This document shows, piece by piece, positions 33,775-41,790 of a stretch of 64,000 bases of DNA (within the stretch, counting starts at the first letter, position 1; every line of letters starts with the position of its first letter). Both the position numbers and the translations under genes were made by a program. The stretch comes from JAXLVB01 sp046329195 (GTDB taxonomy: Bacteria > Bacteroidota > Bacteroidia > Cytophagales > Spirosomataceae). The notes beneath the pieces were generated by a model, which was not told the DNA's origin, made no database searches, and was given only the letters and a program-made list of their open reading frames with translations. The stretch covers positions 1,426,001 to 1,490,000 of the forward strand of contig JAXLVB010000002.1 in assembly GCA_046329195.1 (NCBI GenBank), in the 5' to 3' direction.

Positions 33775-35409
33775 TTACATCATTCCACCCATTCCACCAC
33801 CGTGGCCGTGAGCGTGTCCGCCAGCTGCTTCGGCTTCTGGCTTATCGGCAACTACACATTCGGTAGTCAACAACAAACCTGCAATCGAGGCAGCGTTTTC
33901 GAGTGCCAAACGAGTTACTTTAGTAGGGTCAATGATACCCACACCAATCAAGTTTTCGTAGCGGTCTTCACGAGCATTGTAACCAAAGTCGCCAGTACCT
34001 TCTTTTACTTTGTTTACTACTACCGAACCTTCGCCACCGGCGTTGGCTACAATAGTACGAAGTGGTGATTCAACCGCCAAACGGATGATGTTGATACCGG
34101 TTGTTTGGTCGTCGTTGTCGCCTTTCAAGCCTTCTAACGAAGCGATAGCACGAATCAAGGCCACACCACCACCCGCTACGATACCTTCCTCAACGGCTGC
34201 ACGAGTAGCGTGAAGGGCATCATCAACACGGTCTTTCTTCTCTTTCATTTCTACTTCGGTAGCTGCACCGATGTACAAAATCGCTACACCACCTGACAAT
34301 TTCGCCAAACGTTCTTGCAATTTCTCACGGTCATAGTCAGAAGTAGTAGTTTCGATTTGCGCTTTGATTTGGTTCACACGACCTGTGATTTCGTTTTGGT
34401 CGCCGTTACCATTTACAATAGTAGTATTGTCTTTGTCAATGATAATTTTTTCGCAAGAACCCAAGTACTGAAGCGTAGCGTTTTCGAGTTTGAAACCACG
34501 CTCTTCGCTGATCACAGTACCACCTGTCAAGATAGCGATGTCTTCGAGCATAGCCTTACGACGGTCGCCAAAGCCAGGAGCTTTCACAGCGGCAACTTTC
34601 AACGCACCACGGATTTTGTTTACTACCAAGGTAGCTAAAGCTTCGCCGTCAACATCTTCAGAGATAATCAACAACGGACGACCAGTTTGAGCCACTTGCT
34701 CCAACACTGGAAGTAATTCTTTCATCGAAGACACTTTCTTCTCCGAAATCAAGATAAATGGACGCTCCATTTCTACTTCCATTTTCTCTGGGTTAGTCAC
34801 AAAGTAAGGCGACAAGTAACCACGGTCAAACTGCATACCTTCTACTGTTTTTACTTCAGTTTCGGTACCACGAGCTTCTTCTACAGTGATTACGCCTTCT
34901 TTACCAACTTTGTCCATCGCATCGGCAATCATCTGACCGATTTCGTGGTCGTTGTTAGCCGAGATAGTAGCTACTTGAGCAATCTCTTTAGAAGTAGAAA
35001 TTTGCTTTGATTGTGAGCGAAGGTTCTCCACAATAGCCACCACGGCTTTGTCAATACCACGCTTCAAATCCATTGGGTTAGCACCAGCCGCTACGTTCTT
35101 AGAACCGATTGCATAGATAGCTTGAGCCAATACGGTAGCTGTAGTAGTACCATCACCCGCTGCATCGGCAGTTTTAGAGGCTACTTCTTTTACCAATTGC
35201 GCACCCATGTTTTCGATAGCGTCTTTCAATTCGATTTCTTTAGCTACTGTCACACCGTCTTTGGTGATAGCAGGTGAACCGAATTTTTTATCGAGGATAA
35301 CGTTACGGCCTTTAGGACCCAATGTTACTTTTACTGCATCAGCGAGGGTATCAACGCCTTTTTTCAATTTCTCACGTGCTTCCACGTCGAAGAATAATTC
35401 CTTTGCCAT
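33775..35409 (-). CDS. groL: Chaperonin GroEL (60 kDa)
   Basis: 544 residues, full length. Family landmarks are intact: MAKELFFDVEAREKLKKGV, TLGPKGRNVILDKKFG, the nucleotide-binding DGTTTATVLA and the Gly/Met-rich tail GGGMGGMM. Forms the double-ring folding chamber with GroES. Second gene of a groES-groEL unit, 86 bp after groES. The tail has an extra His-Gly stretch (HAHGHGGG) before the GGM repeats. Presumably heat-shock regulated through the groES upstream region. Confidence 0.98.
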   Translation of the reverse strand: MAKELFFDVEAREKLKKGVDTLADAVKVTLGPKGRNVILDKKFGSPAITKDGVTVAKEIELKDAIENMGAQLVKEVASKTADAAGDGTTTATVLAQAIYAIGSKNVAAGANPMDLKRGIDKAVVAIVENLRSQSKQISTSKEIAQVATISANNDHEIGQMIADAMDKVGKEGVITVEEARGTETEVKTVEGMQFDRGYLSPYFVTNPEKMEVEMERPFILISEKKVSSMKELLPVLEQVAQTGRPLLIISEDVDGEALATLVVNKIRGALKVAAVKAPGFGDRRKAMLEDIAILTGGTVISEERGFKLENATLQYLGSCEKIIIDKDNTTIVNGNGDQNEITGRVNQIKAQIETTTSDYDREKLQERLAKLSGGVAILYIGAATEVEMKEKKDRVDDALHATRAAVEEGIVAGGGVALIRAIASLEGLKGDNDDQTTGINIIRLAVESPLRTIVANAGGEGSVVVNKVKEGTGDFGYNAREDRYENLIGVGIIDPTKVTRLALENAASIAGLLLTTECVVADKPEAEAAGGHAHGHGGGMGGMM

Positions 35410-35495
35410 TTTTCTTACTACGTTAAGAGTTAAATGTTAATTGATTGTTTGTGGGATTAGCAACGATTAACCATTAACGGCTAACCAATAACGAA

Positions 35496-35777
35496 TCAGA
35501 TGATTGCAAAAATGTCAGATTCACGCATGATGAGGTAGTCTTTGCCTTCAACCGACAATTCAGTGCCAGAATACTTACCATAAAGCACGGTATCACCAAC
35601 TTTTACAGTAAGTGGTTCATCTTTTTTGCCGTTACCAACCGCAACTACAACTCCCCTTTGGGGTTTTTCCTTCGCAGTATCGGGGATGATAATTCCAAAT
35701 GCAGTTTTTTCTTCTGCCGCAGCAGGTTCTACAAGAACCCGGTCTGCCAAAGGTTTTACGTTAATTGACATACTCAA
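35496..35777 (-). CDS. groS: Co-chaperonin GroES
   Basis: 93 residues. Mobile loop region (EEKTAFGIIIPDTAKEKPQ), roof loop (GNGKKDEPLTVKVGD) and YGKYSGTELSVEGKDYLIM are typical. Caps the GroEL cavity. First gene of the groESL unit; the region before it carries a sigma-54-like promoter and palindromes. Confidence 0.97.
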   Translation of the reverse strand: MSMSINVKPLADRVLVEPAAAEEKTAFGIIIPDTAKEKPQRGVVVAVGNGKKDEPLTVKVGDTVLYGKYSGTELSVEGKDYLIMRESDIFAII

Positions 35778-35831
35778 ACGATTTTATTAGAAATTTAGTA
35801 ATTAAACTGAGGTTTAGTTTTGCCCCCAGTT

Positions 35832-35849
35832 CTACATTTTCCGTGCCAA
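35832..35849 (-). promoter_or_regulatory. Sigma-54-like promoter of groES
   Basis: On the minus strand TTGGCACG (35849-35842) equals the -24 consensus. Ten bases after its GG comes GT, where GC is expected in the -12 box (ATGT against TTGC), so the -12 part is imperfect. A start about 12 bp further would leave a leader of roughly 45 nt before the groES ATG. The gene for a sigma-54 activator lies 3 kb away. Confidence 0.5.
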
Positions 35850-35859
35850 GTGCATTTTA

Positions 35860-35908
35860 CTGACATTTTTGTCAGCATTTCTGTCAGTTTGTGACAGTAC
35901 TCTGACAG
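35860..35908. promoter_or_regulatory. Array of CTGTCA/TGACAG palindromes upstream of groES
   Basis: CTGACA-TTTT-TGTCAG (35860-35875), CTGTCA-GTTTG-TGACAG (35881-35897) and a further CTGACAG (35902-35908) are stacked just upstream of the -24 box, with a degenerate CTGGCAG at 35922. This looks like an enhancer array for a dimeric or hexameric activator. Which protein binds is unknown. Confidence 0.6.
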
Positions 35909-36060
35909 AAATCTTGTTAGACTGGCAGTTTGAGGCCATTGCTGGCTTTTAGTCTGCCAATGTCAAAAAAAATGACGTGCTTGTTTTGATATTTCAAGAA
36001 ACTCCCTAATTTGCATTTCAGCCTTAGTGAGTCAGATTTTACTACCGAATCAAGCTATTG

Positions 36061-36774
36061 ATGCCTATGAAAAATCTAAAAAAAGACTGGATTACCGACG
36101 GGATGATTGACTTCGAGTACAAGAAGTATTTGCTTTTAGCCTATCTGAAAGCCGTTCAGACTAATTTTGGACAGAAGAAACTGTACCCCGATTACTCCGA
36201 ACTTCACCAGCATTATCACTACACTTCGTCGCTGCGAGACGAAAAGTTACAGTTAAAACGACAGTTTTCAAAAACACTGATAGGCATTGATTGGGCCAAT
36301 GTGGCGCTTCAGTATCAATCCGGTGCAGCCGATACAGAGCATTTGCTTGAAATTGAACAAATCATTGACTTTTCGTTACCAAAGTTTCAACGAGCTTTGT
36401 CGGGAGGGCGTGAAATTTTTGAGGAGGTGGATGGCAGTCTTCAAGTGAGTCCAATTGGTATTGTGCCGCTCAATACATCGGAGGGTTATTTGTTTTTGTT
36501 TGAGCACGTGCTCAACGAAACCCGCATTTACTACTTCAAAGTAACCATTTTTGATGTGGACATACCGCCAAGTCGGCGAGTACAAACAGTTTATCTTGAT
36601 ACCGTGCGACGGTCGTTGACTACATCGTTTGAGCAACTTAAATTAGACTTAGTTCGTAAAAACAAAGATTTACCCAACCCAGCTACCTATATGGTCGAAA
36701 GTCGGTTGAGTTATCCCTTGGAAGAAACACTATTGCCTATTGCTAAGAAAAAGATAGCCAAGTTATTGGAATAG
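36061..36774 (+). CDS. Conserved-looking hypothetical protein
   Basis: 237 residues from ATG 36061 (36067 is also possible). No signal peptide or membrane segment. The sequence is well-formed, with an N-terminal helical region (YKKYLLLAYLKAVQTNFG, YPDYSELHQHYHY) and a C-terminal alpha/beta part. I do not recognise a family. It is the only plus-strand gene in this block and is divergent from groES, so its promoter shares the palindrome-rich 280 bp; it may therefore respond to the same signal. It ends at a strong terminator. Confidence 0.75.
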   Translation: MPMKNLKKDWITDGMIDFEYKKYLLLAYLKAVQTNFGQKKLYPDYSELHQHYHYTSSLRDEKLQLKRQFSKTLIGIDWANVALQYQSGAADTEHLLEIEQIIDFSLPKFQRALSGGREIFEEVDGSLQVSPIGIVPLNTSEGYLFLFEHVLNETRIYYFKVTIFDVDIPPSRRVQTVYLDTVRRSLTTSFEQLKLDLVRKNKDLPNPATYMVESRLSYPLEETLLPIAKKKIAKLLE

Positions 36775-36787
36775 AAAACGCTTAAAC

Positions 36788-36827
36788 ATCAAAAAGCCAT
36801 CTACGGTATCGTAAATGGCTTTTTGAT
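36788..36827. terminator. Bidirectional rho-independent terminator
   Basis: Perfect 13-bp stem ATCAAAAAGCCAT / ATGGCTTTTTGAT with a 14-nt loop, between the hypothetical gene and the converging secG. Confidence 0.93.
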
Positions 36828-36850
36828 TGGATTTTATACAAGCGAGGCTG

Positions 36851-37213
36851 TTACTTGGTTGGCTGCTGGGCAGGCTGAGTAGCAGGAGCGCTTGGCTGTG
36901 TTTGAGCAGGTGCGGGCGTAGCAGGTACGGTTTTGCTTTGTGCTTTTTCTACGTTTACTGAGTTGATTTCAGTAGCAGTAGTTTTTTCTACGAAGAAGTG
37001 AGTGCTCATTACCAATACGGCAATGGCCACTGCAAACCCCCATGTGATTTGCTCTAACAAATCGGTTGTTTTTTTCACACCAAACAGTTGAGAAGCGCTT
37101 CCGCTTCCGCCAAACTGGCTATTCAATCCGCCACCTTTAGGGTTTTGAATAAGCACTGCCAACATCAATAACACGGCAATGATAATGACCAATACGATAA
37201 TTCCTGAGAACAT
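36851..37213 (-). CDS. secG: Preprotein translocase subunit SecG
   Basis: 120 residues with two membrane helices (about 3-22 and 54-72) flanking the conserved loop QNPKGGGLNSQFGGSGSASQLFG, the SecG signature. A Pro/Ala/Gln/Thr-rich C-terminal tail is an extension often seen in Bacteroidota. Partner of SecYE in protein export. It is the last gene of a minus-strand run from miaB. Confidence 0.95.
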   Translation of the reverse strand: MFSGIIVLVIIIAVLLMLAVLIQNPKGGGLNSQFGGSGSASQLFGVKKTTDLLEQITWGFAVAIAVLVMSTHFFVEKTTATEINSVNVEKAQSKTVPATPAPAQTQPSAPATQPAQQPTK

Positions 37214-37267
37214 GATTTCTGTTTTTGATGGGTAATGACACCTCTGTTTAACTCGAACAGCTCGCCA

Positions 37268-37975
37268 TTAACTGCGTTTAGCGTTAAGTTCTTCTATTTT
37301 GGCTGCAAAGTACGCCTTTTTTTGTGGAAATTTCAAAATAAGTTTTTCGTAAGTTTCAATAGCCTTGGCATAGTTACCTTGTTTGGCCTGAATTTTCGCA
37401 AAACTTTCCGTCACTAGATTCAGCGCAGTTGGTGATGTTTTTTCGGCTAAATCTTCCACCGCTTCTGGTAACTCGCCTTGCTTAGCCCGAATCGGTCGGA
37501 TTGACTTTTCGATTTGTATGAACCGTTCGATAATCTGGTTTTGCTCCTGAAAATCAACCTTTTGTTCTTTCTGACTACTTTCATCAGTTTGGCGTTGTTT
37601 TTCTTCAACCAATAACGAATCAGTGTAATCAATGGCTCGTAGTGCCTGAATAGGACTCAACTCTGCTGGTTTTTCTTGCTTATTCTCCGTGCGACTGATA
37701 CTCAGTCGAGTATGCGAAAATTTAGATAACTCATTGGCTAGTTCTCCGTTGATAAGTTTGCGAAGGGCGTTTCGACTGAGCGCATAAGCGGCCGCTTTTC
37801 GAAGTTTTTCAGTGGCAAGCTCGTTGTTATTTATCTCGTAATGTCCTTTGGCCAACAGGCTATGTGCCAATTGAAAAAAGGGATAGTCGGCTGTTACTCG
37901 CTCCAAGGCTTGCACATCGGAAGCACCAATTTCAGAAGGATTTACAATCAAATACGAAAAAGTTTCTTTGTCCAT
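37268..37975 (-). CDS. Tetratricopeptide-like protein of the secG-lptE cluster
   Basis: 235 residues from ATG 37975 (MDKETFSYLIVNPSEIGAS); the open frame to 38047 is less likely. Helical throughout, with a TPR-like repeat near the C-terminus (LVTESFAKIQAKQGNYAKAIETYEKLILKFP) and charged Gln/Glu-rich middle. No signal peptide. I recall such proteins at this position between lptE and secG in other Bacteroidota; its job is not known. About 55 bp before secG. Confidence 0.75.
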   Translation of the reverse strand: MDKETFSYLIVNPSEIGASDVQALERVTADYPFFQLAHSLLAKGHYEINNNELATEKLRKAAAYALSRNALRKLINGELANELSKFSHTRLSISRTENKQEKPAELSPIQALRAIDYTDSLLVEEKQRQTDESSQKEQKVDFQEQNQIIERFIQIEKSIRPIRAKQGELPEAVEDLAEKTSPTALNLVTESFAKIQAKQGNYAKAIETYEKLILKFPQKKAYFAAKIEELNAKRS

Positions 37976-38139
37976 AGTGAAGAAAGTGGCTTTGAGGCTC
38001 AAAAGCCAACTTTTAGGCAAAATAAACAACTTCTGGTTACAGCCCAAATAACCACAGCAAAATTATTGAGTTGAATCTTTGAAAAAATTAGGCTAATCAC
38101 TGCCCAATTTCAAGTAACCAGTCTCCAATAACGACTCTC

Positions 38140-38673
38140 CTACCAATCCCCTGCTGCCTTGTTGAAAATATCCAATACAATTTGGTCAAGGATTTTAGGA
38201 ACAAGCGTACCTTCTACTTGAGTAACGGTTTGGTTCTGCGGAAAGTCAGCGTAAAACGAGAACGATTGGTCAAAGTTCTTGGTTTCGTCCTTGTTATTAG
38301 AAAAACGAACTTGAATGGTGATGGTCAGCCGGTTAAGGCCACCACGATCGGTACTGGATTGAGTACCTCCAAAGCTATTACCACTCGATACAGTAGGGGC
38401 TACTGGACTCACGTCGAAGCCTGTGATACTCCCTTCCATTTGTAAGTCGGGATTGACATTAGCAAGTTTTAGGCCTGAGTTTCGCTGAAAATATTCTTTC
38501 ATTTTTTCGGACATAGACAAGGCCATATTGGCAGGGCCGCCCGAAGTATTCATCGAAAAATTTTGAATCTGAATAGTCTTCAAATCAGGCGAAATGCTGC
38601 TCCCCCGAAACGAATAACAGCCTATCAAGAAAAACAACCCACCTACACTCAGTAAAACAACAAGTTTCTTCAT
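38140..38673 (-). CDS. lptE: LptE-like LPS-assembly lipoprotein
   Basis: 177 residues from ATG 38673. The signal ends in a good lipobox, LIGC (Cys19). The mature domain (YSFRGSSISPDLKTIQIQNF...NPDLQMEGSITGFDVSP) is the LptE/RlpB fold that plugs the LptD barrel in LPS export. The gene follows the sigma-54 activator closely, by 7 bp from this start (an earlier ATG at 38700 would overlap it), and belongs to the miaB-activator-lptE-TPR-secG run. Confidence 0.85.
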   Translation of the reverse strand: MKKLVVLLSVGGLFFLIGCYSFRGSSISPDLKTIQIQNFSMNTSGGPANMALSMSEKMKEYFQRNSGLKLANVNPDLQMEGSITGFDVSPVAPTVSSGNSFGGTQSSTDRGGLNRLTITIQVRFSNNKDETKNFDQSFSFYADFPQNQTVTQVEGTLVPKILDQIVLDIFNKAAGDW

Positions 38674-38680
38674 GTTACCT

Positions 38681-39973
38681 CTATTCTTCTTCAATACCAT
38701 ATTGTTTGATTTTGCGATAGAGCGTGCGCTCCGAAATTCCTAACGCTTGAGCTGCATACTTTCGTTTGTTGTTAGTCTTGCGCAAGGCTTTCAAAATCAT
38801 TTCTTTTTCTTGTTTGTCCAACGAATACGAATCTTCTTCTTCTGTTTCGTGGGTTACATCTACCACATCTGTTCGAATCGAACTTGGGTTATCTATATGA
38901 ATAACAGAGGGTTCGATGGTTGGAGGGAGCAGTTTTGCTCCGTTTTGTTCTGGAAAATTCAGGATTGAGTCAGCCTCTACATTTCGGAACAAATCGGCAT
39001 GTTCTTTCAGTATTTCGCCACCGTTACCACCATTTTGGAGCATTTCCAAAAACAGCTTTTTCATTTCGGTAACGTCTCTTTTCAGGTCAAAAAGCACTCG
39101 ATAGAGCAAATCTCGCTCGTTGATACTTTGAGCAGACGAACTGTCTGGTTCTCGAAATAAGCCTGGCACTCTGCCACGTTCTTCTTCGGGTAGGTAGCGG
39201 GCCAAGATACGCCCATCTACTACCCGGTTATCTACTTCGAGGATAGATACCTGCTCTGCAATGTTTTTGAGCTGACGGATATTGCCCGGAAACCGATACG
39301 ACGTCAACAGATTTTTGGCATCGTCAGTCAATTCGATGGGTTTGATGCGGTAACGCTCCGAAAAATCAGCCGAAAACTTCCTAAATAACAACTCAATGTC
39401 TTGTCCTCGTTCTCGCAAGGGCGGCACGTTGATGGGTACGGTATTGAGGCGATAGTACAAGTCTTCCCGAAACTTCCCGTTGGTAACGGCATCAAGCAAA
39501 TTTCGGTTGGTAGCTGCTACCACACGCACGTTTGTTTTTTGGACTTTAGAAGAACCCACCCGGATGAATTCGCCCGTTTCGAGAACACGCAGTAAGCGTG
39601 CCTGTGTACCTAGTGGCATTTCTCCGATTTCGTCCAAAAAAATGGTTCCTCCATTTACTTCTTCAAAATACCCCTTTCGCTCGCCTATTGCGCCAGTGAA
39701 GGAGCCCTTTTCATGGCCAAACAATTCTGAGTCAATCGTACCCTCGGGAATTGCGCCGCAGTTGATGGCGATAAATTTGCTATGTTTACGATAACTCAGC
39801 GCATGAATGATTTTAGAGAACGATTCTTTCCCACTACCGCTTTCGCCCGAAATCAGCACAGTCATATCGGTATCTGCCACCTGAACAGCCACCTGAATGG
39901 CATGATTCAGCGCAGGGGCATTACCGATAATCCCGAAACGGGCTTTTATGGATTGCAACTCGTTTGGTGTCAT
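38681..39973 (-). CDS. Sigma-54-dependent transcriptional activator without receiver domain
   Basis: About 430 residues from ATG 39973 (MTPNELQSIKARFGIIG). AAA+ central domain begins almost at once: Walker A GESGSGKE, the sigma-54-contact loop GSFTGA, Walker B GGTIFLDEIGEM, and the arginine-finger region. A linker of about 130 residues and a Fis-type helix-turn-helix (KRKYAAQALGISERTLYRKIKQYG) end the protein. No receiver or PAS domain, as in PspF-like activators, so activity is likely set by a partner protein. Located in the miaB-lptE-secG run near groESL. Confidence 0.93.
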   Translation of the reverse strand: MTPNELQSIKARFGIIGNAPALNHAIQVAVQVADTDMTVLISGESGSGKESFSKIIHALSYRKHSKFIAINCGAIPEGTIDSELFGHEKGSFTGAIGERKGYFEEVNGGTIFLDEIGEMPLGTQARLLRVLETGEFIRVGSSKVQKTNVRVVAATNRNLLDAVTNGKFREDLYYRLNTVPINVPPLRERGQDIELLFRKFSADFSERYRIKPIELTDDAKNLLTSYRFPGNIRQLKNIAEQVSILEVDNRVVDGRILARYLPEEERGRVPGLFREPDSSSAQSINERDLLYRVLFDLKRDVTEMKKLFLEMLQNGGNGGEILKEHADLFRNVEADSILNFPEQNGAKLLPPTIEPSVIHIDNPSSIRTDVVDVTHETEEEDSYSLDKQEKEMILKALRKTNNKRKYAAQALGISERTLYRKIKQYGIEEE

Positions 39974-40095
39974 AGTAAAACCTGAATACAAAATGGAAAA
40001 TTTACCACTTTGATTCGTTAGTTATGGCAAAACTACACCACTGCAAGACGTGGCGCAGTTGTAAAATAAATAAAACAAGGACTATGCGTAGTGCT

Positions 40096-41520
40096 TTATT
40101 GAACTACATCGCCCAACAAGGTAGCTGCAGTACAGTGAGTCACTACTACATGGACGTATTGACCCTTCTCAACATTGTATTTGGGAAATACCACTACTTT
40201 ATTTTGGTCGTTTCGGCCTTGCAAATGCTCTTTTGACCGTTTAGAAAACCCTTCTACCAAAACTTTATGCACTTTTCCAATGGCTTGTTGGTTACGAGCC
40301 AATGATAGTTGTTGCTGCAAATCAATGATTTCTTTGAGGCGACGATTTTTCACTTCTGGCTCAATGTCGTCTTTGAGTTTTTTAGCAGCCGGCGTACCAG
40401 GGCGTTCTGAGTAGGCAAACATGTACCCATAGTCATACTGTGCGTATTCCATCAACGAAAGCGTTTGTTGATGATCTTCTTCCGTTTCAGTACAAAAACC
40501 AGCAATCATGTCGTGCGAAATGCCGCAATTTTGCCCTAAAATCTCACGAATTCGGTCAATTTTTTGAATGTACCACTCTCGGTCATAAGTACGGTTCATC
40601 AGTTCCAACACTCGGCTGCTACCGCTTTGAGCAGGCAAATGAATGTATTTGCAGATGTTGTCGTATTTTTTCATCGTGTAGAGTACTTCGTCGGTAATAT
40701 CTTTGGGATGTGACGTACTAAAACGCACTCGTAAATCAGGAGAAATTAAGGCTACTCTTTCAAGCAATTGAGCAAAATTGCATAGGGTTTCACCTTGCGG
40801 GTTAGCTTTGAATTTGTACGAATCTACGTTTTGTCCCAATAAAGTAACTTCACGATAGCCTTTCTCAAAAACTTCTTTTGCTTCTTGGATTATGCTCTCT
40901 GGGTCACGGCTGCGCTCACGGCCACGAGTATAGGGCACTACACAAAAGCTACACATGTTGTCGCAGCCTCGCATGATAGAGATAAATGCCGAAACGCCAT
41001 TTGAATCGAGTCGTAAGGGTGAAATATCCGCATACGTTTCTTCTCTTGACAAAAATACGTTCACAGCTTTTTGACCTTCTTCGGCTTCACCTATCAACCG
41101 TGGCAAATCACGGTAGGCATCAGGTCCTACCACCATATCAACGATCTTTTCTTCTTCTAATAGCTTGGTTTTCAGGCGTTCGGCCATACAACCCAACACA
41201 CCGACTACCGTTTCAGGTTTTTGTTTTTTCAAGCCAGTAAATGACTTCAAGCGATTTCGCACTTTTTGCTCGGCGTTATCTCGAATCGCACAGGTATTTA
41301 ACAAAATCAAATCGGCTTCCTCCAACGTAGCCGTTGTAGCAAACCCTGCATCTTTGCGTAAAATCGAAGCTACGATTTCGCTATCCGAAAAGTTCATCTG
41401 GCAGCCGTAGCTTTCGATATATACTTTTCGTTTTAATTCTTTTCCTTCTTCATTTTCAGAAATTCGGGGGCTGTCAACGGCCTCTTTTTCTTCGGGTGTT
41501 AAAATTTCGAGTGTTCTCAT
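40096..41520 (-). CDS. miaB: tRNA-2-methylthio-N6-dimethylallyladenosine synthase MiaB
   Basis: 474 residues. The N-terminal UPF0004 domain has its three cluster cysteines (SYGCQMNFSD, LNTCAIRDNA, GVLGCMAERL), the radical-SAM domain the CxxxCxxC motif in GCDNMCSFCVVPYTRG, and a TRAM domain closes the protein. It adds the methylthio group at A37 of tRNAs reading U-starting codons. First gene of the run leading to secG, with its own 270-bp upstream region. Confidence 0.97.
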   Translation of the reverse strand: MRTLEILTPEEKEAVDSPRISENEEGKELKRKVYIESYGCQMNFSDSEIVASILRKDAGFATTATLEEADLILLNTCAIRDNAEQKVRNRLKSFTGLKKQKPETVVGVLGCMAERLKTKLLEEEKIVDMVVGPDAYRDLPRLIGEAEEGQKAVNVFLSREETYADISPLRLDSNGVSAFISIMRGCDNMCSFCVVPYTRGRERSRDPESIIQEAKEVFEKGYREVTLLGQNVDSYKFKANPQGETLCNFAQLLERVALISPDLRVRFSTSHPKDITDEVLYTMKKYDNICKYIHLPAQSGSSRVLELMNRTYDREWYIQKIDRIREILGQNCGISHDMIAGFCTETEEDHQQTLSLMEYAQYDYGYMFAYSERPGTPAAKKLKDDIEPEVKNRRLKEIIDLQQQLSLARNQQAIGKVHKVLVEGFSKRSKEHLQGRNDQNKVVVFPKYNVEKGQYVHVVVTHCTAATLLGDVVQ

Positions 41521-41790
41521 GTCTGAATTGTAGCCCCTTCGCTGTGAGGGTGCCTATGCGTCAAACTTACGTGCGTGAATTGGTTTTTAGTAAAACACAC
41601 AAATTTGTTTACTGGTTTCGTCTGCTTTGTTAAAATACCCTGCCTGAATTCAACTGACTTTCGGAACTTCTTAACCTTGTTGGAATCAACGCCAAAATGC
41701 AAGCCAATGATTATTTGGTTGAGAAATCAAAAAAGCAAAGTGCAAAGATACGACAATTTAGATGAAACACTGACAGAATGACAGCATGAT
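41521..41790. other. Intergenic region upstream of miaB
   Basis: 270 bp between the tamL stop and the miaB start, both on the minus strand. No gene or clear hairpin seen; it probably contains the promoter of the miaB-secG run. Confidence 0.4.

Noticed and set aside
33802..34638. Plus-strand open frames opposite groEL
   Set aside because: Shadows of a highly conserved gene; no start context or family pattern.
35860..35928. CRISPR-like repeat array upstream of groES
   Set aside because: The repeats are 6-8 bp palindromic half-sites with no regular spacer length; they fit a regulatory array.
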